DNA from: Cercospora beticola
Lineage: Eukaryota > Ascomycota > Dothideomycetes > Mycosphaerellales > Mycosphaerellaceae
DNA: 64,000 nucleotides
Direction of reading: 5' to 3'
NCBI RefSeq assembly: GCF_033473495.1
Contig: NC_088936.1
Coordinates: 1,674,001 to 1,738,000, forward strand
Below the pieces are notes generated by a model. It had not been told where the DNA came from. It was given only the letters and a program-made list of their open reading frames with translations, and did not search any database. Numbering within the stretch: position 1 is the stretch's first letter; every line of letters begins with the position of its first letter. A program made the translations under genes and the position numbers. Below, one piece after another: positions 53,155 to 64,000 of this stretch.

Positions 53155-54535
53155 CTACTCGTATCTGTAACAATACTGGTTCTTCATGGGCCACATGGCC
53201 TCCCGGACCGTAATGTTCTCGAACGCTTCCTGGAGCCACAGTGTACTGTCTAACGTCGGCGCCGGCACTGGCAACGCCCAACCATCTCGCCTTCTGTTTT
53301 CGGTGAACGTATCCGCGTTCGGCAGGGAAGTTGTTCTGGTATCCCAGTCCCGGCTTTGCCAGAGGTTGAAGACGTACTCGAGCATGAAGTGATGGAAGAA
53401 GAACCAAGGATCCTGGCTGGAGAACGTTACGTCAATCTGCGTGCCACCCATGAAGATGTGAGGATAATTGTGCACGGAGGGCTGTTCCAGCTCGACATGC
53501 CTTCCGAAAGAATCGGCGTCGGTGGAGTTATCGATCACAAAGACAACATCGGAGTACTCATTACTCCTGAGGTTGGAAGGTTGGAAGGTACGATCAATAC
53601 AGCGGGGGTTGTAACCCAGCCCATCGTCGCGTGGATTCGCAGAGCAGCCCCAGCTACCTGGGTATGGGCCAAGAGTGACGGTCCAGTTGGCCAGAGGGCC
53701 TTCGTTGACGCAGGCGCACAAAGGACCGGTCTGTGTGCCGTTACCGGATATCGAGTCTGGAGAGTTGTCAAACATGGGCCAGGTGTTGACATCTTGGTCG
53801 AGATATTTCGACCAATGCCAGTAAGGGTGACCTTGTATTACGCATCAGCATCGACGCTTATTCATCACGGATGTTGGATGACATTCACTCACCATACTTG
53901 TACCCGCACTCTTCTTGCAAGGCCTTCTCCAGTCTCCAGACGAAGTGACGATGCCACACCGCGAGCCACGGCGAACGATGCACATCGTTCACGTTGCGCA
54001 TATGTGCTACAGTGAAATCGTCCCAACGCGACCTCGCGCCGGGAACTCCAGTCTGTTCGTTGCGATCCGTCTTTCCTGGAAGTTCCTTCAAGCAGTGTAT
54101 TGCCCGTAAATAGTCTTGCTTCGCTTCCGATGGCATGTCGCCCCTGTTCAAGGACAAAATTAGCTTTCACGGATCGTTTGCATGGAACAACCTTGGCTGG
54201 CAGATGGAGGGTCTGAACTCTACTCCCTCCGCAAGTGGGCAATGCATCACAGAGTCCTGCGCAGCTGATTTTGCAGGCAGTGGGAATCCGACTTACCATT
54301 CCCTTCGCACAGTCATCGTATCCCACGTGCAGGTGCCTTCGGGCTCCAGATTTGCTCTTAAACTGTCGAGGTACTCTTGCTGCAGTTGACCCCATCGTGC
54401 TTTCGCAGCCGTCTGGTCTTGTTGGTCGGCATTCTGGCGTTTGGCGTGGAGAGCGGCATGATTGTATGAGTGTCCTCTGGCAGTAGCGAGGACTGCGGAG
54501 GAGAGGAATAGAAGTGAGGTCCAGTCTGCGAGCAT
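53155..54535 (-). CDS. secreted tyrosinase (type-3 copper oxidase)
   Basis: Exons 54535-54297, 54143-53893 and 53831-53155 (introns 153 and 61 bp) give 388 residues. A leader (DWTSLLFLSSAVLATARG) directs secretion. Tyrosinases oxidise phenols to quinones and feed melanin or cross-linking. CuA site: FTVAHMRNVNDVH and WLAVWHRHFVWRLEKAL; the GYKYGHPYWHW block is joined across intron 2. CuB site: VHNYPHIFMGG and PWFFFHHFMLEYVFNLWQ. All six copper-ligand His positions have candidates. It is a short-form enzyme without the long C-terminal shielding domain. Confidence 0.9.
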
Positions 54536-56432
54536 ATTTGCGGCTGTTTCCTGTTCAAAAATAGATTACAATAGAAAAACTTGCTCAAGAACCCGAGCAG
54601 AAAGCGGCCGGAGCCAGAAGAACAGTTTAAACGAGTGTGCGTAGTAAGTGTGCAATAGGAAAGACAAGATCAGAAGTAGAGCCAGGCGAAGAACGAATGA
54701 CCAGGGCAGATTAGGGCAATCTTATTTTACGAATGCACCAAGCGAACGTCGGTCGACTAGTATGCCATTTTGGTCGCTGGTCTCGATCAACAACAAGGTA
54801 AGGAAGAGGGATGATGTTGGAATCCAAGAGCACTAGGCTTGGTGGGAGTCGCGCCGGGACGCCGAAACTCCTTCTTGTAGGGGTATCTTCGCGTCGAGGC
54901 AGAGGCGCAGGATGGACGGTCCCAAGAAGTCAAAGCTGCATCGAGCGCAAGTGGGAGACCGGCACTGGTGACTTCGTCACTAACTGGGAAATGAATGAGA
55001 CCCGAATTACTGCCCGCGTGCTGATCCTGGCGCATTGTCAGGAACCGTAAATCTCGGTCGAGGGTTTAGCTTGGCGCAGGGGCATAGGGACGTGGTGGTG
55101 GTGGAGGCCGAGAAGGCGGTCGACGAATGTCTTTGCCTGTGTCGGTCTATGGTCCCGTCAATGTAGCATGTGTCTCTGCGCGCGTATGTGCATGTCGAGC
55201 AAGTTGCCTTGACGCGTCGCACCTCCGTCGTCGATGATCGGAGGATGTCGCGACCGTTGGGGCTGTCAAGACGCAAGAGCCATGTTTCCGCAGTACCGTT
55301 CGCTGTCGAAATGCTGATCAACGGCCCTGTGCAAATACTCTTGCGCGGACGCGTATGCGCGCCACTGCTTTCCGGGATGCACTTTGTCGCAGAGGAGTCC
55401 TCGATTACTTATCGCGAATCTTGAGTGTCTCGGAGAGGTGAGGTGGTCGAAGCCGCGTCCTTGGAAGATCTTTGCCATCTCGCCGCCAGGGCTCGCCGGA
55501 GAACATCATGCCCTCCTCCCGCCATTGTCACAGCAAGAGCATCCTTCTCGAATTGACAACCTCTCCTGGGTGATACACAACACTCGTTTGGCAGATGAAG
55601 GTCTCACTCTACATCGCGCAGCAACATCGTCTCACATAGGGCGGAAACGCGCCACCGACACCGACAATGGCGCAAACGCCCGAGTCACCCATACGAGAAC
55701 CCATGCGACTGATCTTCCCTGAGAGTCGTGCCACTGCTGGCTACGCCACAGGATGATGTCGCCAGAATGCTCAGGCATTCTTGCAACAGCCCTCCTTATT
55801 GCCCTACTCATCTGGCGGATGTTCTTCCACACACCTTCTAGGCACTTGGCATTTCCTATGCCTACAGTGCTCGAACAATGACTCTCCTAAGCACCCAATG
55901 CTCCCATCACGCAGATCACCATTGGAGACTGGGGCATCTGATGTCTTCGCCCGGTCAAAGTTAGAGTGTCTCCTAGAGCAAATCGGCCAATTCGCCTCTG
56001 GAGCGAAGCTGCCACGCGACTGCATCCATACGGCGCGTCTCCTCACGATGGCACTCGAACTTTCGCCTGGGGGACACGGCCAGTTTCGCGAACTCAGTGG
56101 CGGAACAGCGCATATCATGGAAAAGTGCTGAGCGTTCCACGACCCACTTTGTGCTTGCCCGAACCACACGCGGGACCAAACGCAGCCAGGCCTATCTGAA
56201 CTATATCTTATCACCACTTCAACAGCTGCCAGCCTCAAGAACCGGTCTCCATAGCTATGCAAGCAGCGAGCCGGACAGGTGACTCGCCTTTGGCAGCAGA
56301 TAGGCATACACAGTGGCTTGACATTGCGACGCGTTGATGAACCCAACCTTCGTCTTGACACCGACCTCAATAGCTTTACGTGCCAGCAGTTGATGCAGAT
56401 CTGATTGAATGCTTCAGTAGCGTCAAGACATA
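54536..56432. other. largest gene-poor stretch, no supported gene
   Basis: About 1.9 kb between the tyrosinase and MFS starts, which are divergent. Several frames are open on both strands (for example 55804-56370 minus and 55781-56131 plus) but none shows a domain, and they exclude one another. The flanks are presumed promoters. A decayed gene cannot be excluded. Confidence 0.5.
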
Positions 56433-58262
56433 ATGGACAACGATAGAACGTTGCCTCCGGGTACAGTGTACCTCATCGACCACAATAATGAGCTCGGCGG
56501 CACCACAAAACATGCAACTGGGCCTGCCGATGAGCGAGATATCATTCTTCACCCAACGCCCTCTGATGACCCTGAAGACCCATTGTACGTATTGACGACA
56601 CTGAATCAGGTCATAAGCCGCCGGTGCTGATATCGTACAGGAATTGGTCGTACAAACGCAAAATGCTGGCCACATCTTGCGTGCTCATGTACACCCTCAT
56701 GATCGCTATTCCTTCTGGTTCAGTATACTCCGTAGTGAAACCGATTGAGAAAGCGACAGGACTCACTCTCAATGACCTAAACACTGGCACTGGCGTTATG
56801 TTCCTCGCATATGGCTGGGCATGCGTGATCTGGCAACCACTGGCTCTCCAATATGGCAAGCGACCTGCTTATTTGTTCTCTATGCTGGCATCCATTGCCA
56901 TCATGACGAGCGCTCCATGGTGCACAAAGCGAAGCACATATCTTGCGAACAAGGTGTTACAAGGTTTCTTTGGGGCACCAGTGGAAGCCCTTTGCGAGAT
57001 TAGCATCACTGACATCTGGTTTGCACATGAAAGACCCAAGTACTTGGCTTGGTATGGGTTCGGACTGAGCGTGACTGGCAAACTCGCTCCAATGTTGGCG
57101 GGCTTTATCAACGACGGACAGGACTGGAGATGGGTTCTCTGGTGGACCGCGATCTGGATTGCGATTGCATTCGTGTACTGTTTCTTTCTGATGGAAGGTG
57201 AGTGCCATGCCCAGTTCCAGCAAGACTACGCATACTCAACATCGATTCAGAGACGAACTACGATCGCAAGCATGTCATCACCTCAACACCAGTTCCACTT
57301 ACCGAATCCATCAATCCATTACCAGACGTCCATGCCCCAGAATCAGAAAAGAAAGTCCCAACACCGATCTCCTCATCATCCACCTCCTCCCTCGAAGCAG
57401 GCGAAACATCCTACCCTCGCAAGACCTACCTCCAAAAGCTCCGCCTCTTCGACTCCCCGCGTCCAAACCGCATGCTATCGATCTTCCTCGCTCCTTTCAA
57501 AGGCTTCACCTACCCCGTGATCGTCTACGCAGGTCTCATGTACGGCGCCAACGCCCTCGTCTGGTCTGGAGTACAGAACGCCACAACAGGAACCGTTTAT
57601 GTCCAATACTACAATTTCAGCACTACCGCCATCGCGGCCGCCTACTCATCAGGCGTCATCGGAGCGATACTTGGAGCCTATTACTGCGGAAAGATGGGGC
57701 GTGTCTTGACTGTCCGACTTGCACGACGTCGTGGAGGTCTCTCCGAGCCTGAAGATACTCTTTATATGTTTGTGGCGAGTATGATATTGGTTCCTTTCAG
57801 TATGCTTTTGTATGGCTTGGGCATTGAATATCGGATCCACTGGTTTGGACTGGTGTTTTCGCAGGGCGCGCTGGCTGTGAGCAATTGTCTCTGTGTGGCT
57901 GGTGGTTTGGGATATGCCATCAGTAGTTATCGGGAATTGAGTGGAGATATGGTGACGACGTTGATCTTGATCAGGAATACGTTGAGTTTTGCGGTGAATT
58001 ATGGGTGAGTCCTCTCTTGAATGACATTTGTTGCTGGTGATTTGAACACTTGAATATCTTACTGAGTCTTTGTTCTAGTATTACACCTTGGCTGAACGCG
58101 CTTGGGTATCGCAACACGTTCATCATGGTCGCCGTCATCGGTTTCGTGTGGAACGCTTCGTTGTTCGTGATGGTGAAGATAGGGCCGAAGTTGCGGGAGA
58201 GAAGCAAGGAAAGGTATTGGGCTGATGTAGACAAGGCACGAGCGCTGGGGTTGAGCCATTGA
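56433..58262 (+). CDS. major facilitator superfamily transporter
   Basis: Exons 56433-56584, 56641-57197, 57251-58004 and 58079-58262 (introns 56, 53 and 74 bp) give 548 residues. About 12 membrane helices in two halves, split by a cytosolic loop (VHAPESEKKVPTPISSSS). Landmarks: YSVVKPIEKATGLTLNDLNTG, GWACVIWQPLALQYGKRPAYL (MFS motif A region), GAPVEALCEISITDIWF and the post-loop FMEETNYDR-type segment formed by splicing after FLMEE. The pattern is that of fungal drug:H+ antiporter-like efflux proteins. Substrate unknown. Divergent from the tyrosinase gene. Confidence 0.9.
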
Positions 58263-58501
58263 TCCAACTGTGAGTATAATCAATAGCATGACAGCACCAT
58301 TTGGGAAAGATCGACTTACGTAAACGAATACTGCGCGTGTACAGGCGTTGCAGTGCCCCAGGTGACCGCGAGACGCATATTCATCTAGCTCTTGTCAATC
58401 CTCACCGTCGCTCAGCGGTGGTGATAAAAGGTCTCATCATGTCGCTGAGCAAGATTGCAGTCCGCAGAGTTGCGACTTCCTCGTCTGCAGATGCCAAACA
58501 T

Positions 58502-59348
58502 TCAATCCTCCTCGTGCAGCTCTCGCCAAAATCTTTCCCTCGCCACTTGAAACTGCTTTTCTCGTGCGTCAAACCTACTCCTCTCCAACTTCATCTCCTT
58601 CAACCACTCTCTTGCCCTCGTAACATCTTCCCCTCTCCTGAGATCCCACAGCCCATTGACAGTCCCAGTCATCCTCTGAGATAAGACACAATCAGGACAC
58701 ATCCACCCAAGATGCATTGGAGGATGTTCCGGCAGACCAACGCAGCTATGGTGGAACCAGCCAGGATTACACTATCCGCCGACATCAATTGAGCCGCCGC
58801 AGATCCCGCGATGCTTTAAGCATCAGTCAGGAAGAAGAAAACATTCGACTTACATCTCTCACGCTACACCTCATCAAATCCTCGGCTTCCACGTCTTCAC
58901 CCTCACTGCTGACTTTGTGCTTACAGACACAGATCTCCATCGCCCGCCCATTGGTATCGCGATCGAGTTGCTCGAAGAAGGTTTGACCGCGATAGCCTGC
59001 GAATCTTAATCCTTCTTCATCCGTGTGGTCGAGGTCGGAAGTGCCCCAAAGCATCTCATCTTGTCCTTTCGAATCGGAAGCGCGCAGTTCGGTCTGTAAT
59101 TTATTCGCACGCTGCACTAGCTCGATTGCTGCAGTCGCTCCGTGGTCTCGGGTGTCTGTTTGTGTTGCGACGCGCTTAGAGCGGCGACCTTTGATGGGCT
59201 GGGCCTGTGACTCGGATGGAAAGAGAGGCATTGGAGCGCTGGAATGGTCGAAGTCGTTGAGTATAGTCAGTGAGGTAAACAACGGGTGTAAACGTGAGAT
59301 GAGTTGGTTCGAAGAAATGTCAGAAGTGTCAAGATCGTTTGTTGTCAT
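58502..59348 (-). CDS. PHD-finger protein, ING-like arrangement
   Basis: Exons 59348-58854 and 58771-58502 with an 82-bp intron give 254 residues. The PHD finger spans the intron: CVCKHK and DLMRCSV before it, CNPGWFHHSCVGLPEHPP and GWMCPDC after it, completing the Cys4-His-Cys3 set with the ING-style CxC opening. PHD fingers of this type read histone H3 tails, often H3K4me3. Upstream are a basic stretch (KGRRSKRVATQ) and helical N-terminal text (SSNQLISRLHPLFTSL). The frame stays protein-like above ATG 59348 (WARDRLLAARGKVKLAARM) up to a splice acceptor near 59412, so the true start is probably further up and is unresolved. Confidence 0.75.
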
Positions 59349-59532
59349 GCGTGCTGCCAGCTTGACTTTGCCTCGCGCAGCTAGCAAACGGTCCCGTGCC
59401 CACTTCACATTCTACGCAATGATCTATAGAGCCGCTTTTGCCAAATTGTTCTGGAAGTTTGCGTCCTTGAAAGGCACGTTCGCACTTCCTGTGCAAGAAT
59501 TAGTCTCTTCCTGCGGCTTCATCTCCATGGCT

Positions 59533-60285
59533 TCACTTACCGAAATCCGTGTTCTCCAACGCTGTTCTCGCAGCAGAAGTCAAGCTCTCATAAGCGATCA
59601 GCGGCTGCTGTCCACCTTGCGTACTCGTGAATCCAAGCTGATGATTCACTGGGAAGATGGAGAAATATCTGATCAATGGGCTGTTTCCACTCAAGTTTGG
59701 ACTGGTGTTCGCGTCATAGTCGCCATGCGCACTTGCTGAGACGCCTCTCAAGGTCGCGGAAGTAGATGCAGATGAGAGCCAAACTACCACATTCTCCCAA
59801 TCGTGGCGATGTCCAAGACCAGTGGATGGAGAATCCTTGGGCATGTACCAAGAATACATGATTGCATAGTTTCCGTTGTACGTGCCTCCACGAGCGTAGA
59901 CCTGGCCGGTGCTGGAGGAGCAGCCTTCTGAAGAGCCTCCGGTTGGGTTGAGACCGCCCCTGCTCATCTGTCAGTATCTGCGGCCCAAAAATGTCTGGTG
60001 TCCGCCACGAAGCGCAGCTGGCATAGCAGCGATGTGATGACTGAATGCATACCCAGTATTTCCACTCGAATCCACAGCTGGGAATGGCACACATCCATTG
60101 TCGACCTTCAAATAAGGCTTGTACTTCAAGTACAGCTGTCCCGTCAGTCCACTAGGCACTGTCTGTGGGAATCCCACTACTGCATCGTGGTTGATAACAG
60201 CTCGCTTCTCAAAAGATGTAGGCGCCGCAATAACGGCAGCCGTAGAGGCTAGTAGGCCGAGTAGGGTCTTATGGGAGAGAAGCAT
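59533..60285 (-). CDS. NEP1-like protein (NLP, NPP1 family), secreted
   Basis: Exons 60285-60053 and 59959-59533 with a 93-bp intron give 219 residues. A leader (KTLLGLLASTAAVIAA) is followed by a Lys-Arg cleavage-like site. NLPs are secreted proteins of plant-associated microbes; cytolytic members act on eudicot plasma-membrane sphingolipids. Seen: the family heptapeptide GHRHDWE (about 127-133) and two Cys (in NGCVPFP and SEGCSSS), the type 1 count, so it looks like an intact type 1 NLP. Whether this copy is cytolytic cannot be judged from sequence. Its stop lies about 185 bp before the annotated PHD start on the same strand. Confidence 0.92.
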
Positions 60286-61358
60286 GTTGTCCGATGGAGC
60301 AAGCGTATCGAGAGTCTGATTTTCGGAATCTACGCCGGCGGGAGTTCGCGACACCTTTATGCTATCTGACTCCAACCTCTCGTGTCATACCACAAGCTCC
60401 TCGTGTCGCGGGTCTTCCGTCCCATTTGGCAGGTGAGTAGCAGTGTAGCACCACTTATTTAGCCTGCGTCCGACTACGGTGGTATTGACAGCTTGGCCGC
60501 AGCCCACGTGCTGTACATCGTTTGTTGCAAGCAACTCGTACCCATAGGCGAGAGGTGGAGTGAGCGAAGTGGGATAGACTCGCTGGCTATAATGTACGGT
60601 CTGGCACAAGCGGATCGCCCCGCAGATCAACCATGCTCTTTCCATCGACTGCTCCGAGCGATCAACGTGAGACGGCTAGCTAGCTTGAGGTTCCGGGTCG
60701 GGGAATTCCTCTTAGGCAGGCTCCTCGCATGCTATCCGCCGGCTATAGGATGCGAGTGTCTTGCCATGCATCGACAGTGGTGGTGCTTCAAAGCACAGCA
60801 ACCAGAGCACAGACAGGCAATTGTCTCACGACGCCATCAAGGTGCTCTTCATCTGAGATAGCGAGGCTCAGTCCCAACAAGAGGGGCCCAAAGGATGAAA
60901 GAGATGTCATTTACTGATAGATCTCTCACTATATCTACACACAGCTTGAACACATCGCTTGCAACCCGCTCACACGAAGCAAGCTGCAGCCTGAAGCCGA
61001 AGACAACCCAACCACGGGGCCTCTCTCATCATGATAACAGCTTCGTGCGATGCTCTTGCTGTTCTGTGCACTACAAATACACCCGTAGCGTATCGTCGTT
61101 AGTCCAAGATGAGGCACGCGGAAACAAAACACATTTCCGCGTGCACACGTTTCACACAAGCGTCCGCCGACGCCATCGCTAATGCCGAACTTTTTTGCAT
61201 GCCCTTTCGCCCTTGCGAGTCTAGTCCATGTCCGATGAAGCTGTGCACTGTGCGTCGCCAGCGCAGCCTTGCTCCAAAACGGTGCGAACATCAGACTTTA
61301 CCTACCGGCACATCTGCAGTGGCACATGCCACCATATTTCCCGTTTTCCTTACCCTCC
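60286..61358. other. intergenic, no gene seen
   Basis: 1,073 bp between the NLP start and the UBP3 stop, both minus-strand. The part next to 60286 is the presumed NLP promoter. Frames are short and mutually overlapping; no RNA or repeat recognised. Confidence 0.5.
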
Positions 61359-64000
61359 TCAATCGCGAATCCTCTCATACAAGAGAATGTATGCGACCTT
61401 GTTATCCCGTACTCCTTCTCGCTTCGCTGTGGGTGTACGCTTGCCCGTGGTACTTGTAGGCGTTGCGGTGCCATTGGTGACAGAAGCAGCAATGCCGCTC
61501 CAGTTCTTCTTGTGCCCACTCACATTGCCGTTGACTTCAGACCATGGCTTCTCTTCTTCGGGTTCCTTGTCGGCCTCGTCAAGGCCGCCGTACATGTTCC
61601 TCTGCTTCTGCATATCTTGATCCGCCTTGTGCTGCTCCAAGGCCTTGGCGAGAATTTTGGGATCTTCTTCAGCGCCGCCTTCGGCAACATCCTCGCCACG
61701 AATCCTGCGAATGATTGTATCATCCATGCGGATCCACTCCCGGCTATCCTGTCGCAGAACATCGACGGTGTAGTGCCCGCCTGCTGCGGATTTGCCATGA
61801 TGATAAACCACGCTTGTCAGTCTGTACTTCGGCAGACCAGAAATTTGCAAGCTAGCGCGCCTTGCAGGGGAGAAGACCTCCTTCGGGACCTGCAGCTCAA
61901 GCGGATAACCAACCTTCTTCCATATCTTCTGGGTACCATTCAAGCTGCTGTTATACTCGAAGCGCTTGAGGTGCAGTACAAGCACCGGTGGTAAAGTGTC
62001 AATGAACACTTGCTTCTTTGCCGTATTGCCACGTCCACCGAAATCACCAGTTAAGGCTTCGGTGTTGGTAAGCCCCTTCAAGGCATCGACAATGTTGTTT
62101 ACATGCTGTGCACCGATGTCAAGCTGAAGTGGTTTATACGGCTCCAAAGTGACGGAGTCCTTTTGGCCTGGAACACGAAGCTCCGAGCGTAGGTGACCGC
62201 CGAAGATTTTGGTAACCGGAGACGGAGCATCCTGCTGGCCGGCGGTGCGAGTAACGGCAGCTTTCTGTTTGGGGCCAACCTCAAGCCAACCATCGGCAGA
62301 TCCTGGAGATAAGACGGTCTCGGGCGAAGAAACGCCGTTCGGCTGTGGCTGCTCCTCGGCTTGTCCTTGCATGACTTGCACGCATTCATCGTGAAGTCCT
62401 TCCAGCAAGAATCCCAGGAACTCTTCGGCATCTTGCTGATGTCCGCGCCTCATACCTGCAAAGCGTGGCAACTTCCGAATCACTTCGTAGACATAATCCG
62501 GGGTGATGGAGTCGCCATACTGCTCAAGCTGTTCTTGCTTCAAGCGTGAACGCAGCATGTCCGCCGACTCCGCGCTAGCCAAAATCTTAAACTCACGCAT
62601 GAACATGATCATGGCGTCGATCAAAGGAGTCTCGCTCTTCATAGAATGCACAGTTCGTTGTCGTACCTGATCCAAGAAGTTGTAGAAAGGCACGCAGAAA
62701 ACCAAGACTTGCAATATCTGTTCGCGTATTAGTATATCGTCTTCGTCAGTAAACGATTAAACTCACCGAGTTCATGTAGCACATATTTCCAGTGTTGACC
62801 AGACCTCTTGGTTCAAGGAAATTCAAGAGAGCCCCGCTATTGACACTGTATTGTCTCAGAGCATCAGCCAATGAAGCTGACTTTGGAAGAGGAATGCCAT
62901 TGGTCATGACTTCGCTCTTCTGAAGACCAGGAGTGTGAGCTGCAGCCTTCGGAGCATTGCGCTTGACCAGGTCAGCCCACGACTTGGGCGCTGGTTTAGC
63001 CTCTGGTGTCTTGACAGTCTCTTCAACCGGTGCGGTCTTCTCCTCAGCGCTAGTGATTTGTTCTTCTGTCTTTGGCGTGATCTCCTCGCCTGCCTGCGAC
63101 TGCACCTCTTTGTGAGAAGTCGATGGTGGCGAGACTCCTTTTGGTTTGGCGAGACCAGGTATGGACGGAATTGCTATGGCAGTCCGCGTGTCTCGACGAG
63201 CGTGGGGTGCCTGTTGCGTAGGCGTCGGCTTCGGCGAAGGGACGGGCGCTGGGGCGGGCGTGGCAGGAGTCGAGACGTTCGTGTAGTCGCTTTCAGAAGG
63301 TGCTTGAGAGGTTGCTGGAGTCTCTGGCTCGGACGGTGCCGCGATTGTCGAGGCTTCCGATTGCTGCTCCGGCTCAGGCTCACCGGTGGCTTGGCTTTGG
63401 CCAGCGGCAGGTGTAGCAGCTTCCTCCACAGCGCTTGCAAGAGGTGGGAAGGCCACAGCAGAGTTAGCATTGCGAATGTTCCGTCGACGTCGGCGACGAG
63501 GCGTGGCACGTGCTGGGAAAGCAGTGTGACCTTCAGGTACCGAGTACCAAGGGAGCTTACATTACGTCAGCAAAATAAGATACGTGGAGGGCGGAGCGTG
63601 CTTACCTGTGGCCAAAATGGCTCTCTGTACTCCGGAGAAAGTGCCAACGGGTTTGTAGCAATGGATGATCTTCTGGACGTTGTTGGAGGTGGAGTCTCGA
63701 CACGCTCCTCTGCCTTGGATACAACAGCTGGGGAAGCAGCGGATGCAGCAGCTGGCGTTGTGATGGCAGCTGGAGTATGGGCTTGGGCCGGTGCAGGCGA
63801 GGGAGAGGCTACAGGCAGCTGGTGATGGACATATTGCGGAACAGGTCGTGGCGACTGGGTGGCCTGTGGAATGGGCGGAATGGCATGCTGCTGTCGTGTG
63901 ACCGGGGTCATCGGCTGTCCATGAGGTTGCGAGCTCACCACCATCGGCGAACGCTGCGCGTAGTGCTGTGGTGGCATCCACTGCTGCTGCGGTATATAGT
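61359..64000 (-). CDS. UBP3: Ubp3/USP10-type deubiquitinase, 5' end beyond the window
   Basis: Exons 64000-63606 (partial), 63555-62767 and 62717-61359 (introns 50 and 49 bp). The visible ~847 residues lack the N-terminus. A Pro/Gln/Thr-rich head with PSRRSS-like disorder precedes the USP core: Cys box GLVNTGNMCYMNSILQVL (split by the last intron exactly after MNS), QQDAEEFLGFLLEGL, LPPVLVLHLKRFEY and the His box HGKSAAGGHYTVDVL with WIRMDD. Ubp3 with Bre5 removes ubiquitin from COPII and ribosomal substrates. A ~110-residue insertion (KRTPTAKREG near the end) trails the domain. All catalytic boxes are intact. Confidence 0.93.

Noticed and set aside
55804..56370. 188-codon minus-strand frame upstream of the MFS gene
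   Set aside because: Cys/Arg-rich, no domain, and contradicted by an equally open plus-strand frame (55781-56131).
1..64000. CRISPR arrays, transposon ends, rRNA operons, RIP-like AT-rich blocks
   Set aside because: Looked for across the window: no regularly spaced repeats, inverted terminal repeats, transposase/reverse-transcriptase motifs or long AT-rich blocks were seen.

Overview
The window is nuclear DNA of a filamentous ascomycete. The evidence is monocistronic genes on both strands, many short GT-AG introns (mostly 46-80 bp, several exactly 50 bp) with CTAAC/CTGAC-like branch sites, and typical ascomycete families: bZIP factors with a DUF3425-type tail, HET-domain proteins, a DUF3505 (OrsD-type) regulator, FSH hydrolase, tannase, tyrosinase and an NEP1-like protein. 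The secreted set suggests a plant-associated Dothideomycete, but that placement is inference. No transposon, rRNA, convincing tRNA or CRISPR array was seen.

Layout. 0.2-9 kb: a bZIP factor, a gene-poor stretch with a possible gene relic, mitochondrial SCO1, two divergent BTB genes, and SEC61 gamma facing an FSH serine hydrolase. 9-20 kb: FSH, a small secreted conserved protein, an orphan, a secreted tannase/feruloyl esterase, a GNAT acetyltransferase and two uncharacterised genes. 20-28 kb: a DUF7587-like protein, the first HET gene, an HSL-type alpha/beta hydrolase and a lipocalin-like protein. 28-40 kb: MCR1, a GST fused to a CmcJ-like dioxygenase, a zinc alcohol dehydrogenase, a second bZIP factor, a cupin and an AT-1-like transporter. 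40-53 kb: a truncated gene overlapping the second HET gene, a second zinc alcohol dehydrogenase, a compact PARP-like protein, a SWIM-RING protein, a small membrane protein, a DUF3505 transcription factor and an F-box protein. 53-64 kb: secreted tyrosinase, an MFS transporter, a PHD-finger protein, an NEP1-like protein and a Ubp3-type deubiquitinase cut by the window edge.

How the genes relate. Housekeeping genes (SCO1, SEC61 gamma, MCR1, UBP3) are interspersed with accessory genes for self/non-self recognition (two HET genes), plant-polymer attack or host interaction (tannase, NLP, tyrosinase) and small-molecule chemistry (GST-dioxygenase fusion, two alcohol dehydrogenases, HSL hydrolase, cupin, MFS). 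There is no PKS, NRPS or terpene synthase, so no classical metabolite cluster is claimed. The most unusual items are the one-ORF GST-CmcJ fusion at 30.3-31.8 kb and the compact PARP-like enzyme at 44.9-46.3 kb, which keeps an H-Y-E-like set of residues. Exon structures were worked out by eye; reading frame was checked across every junction given, but none is supported by transcripts.
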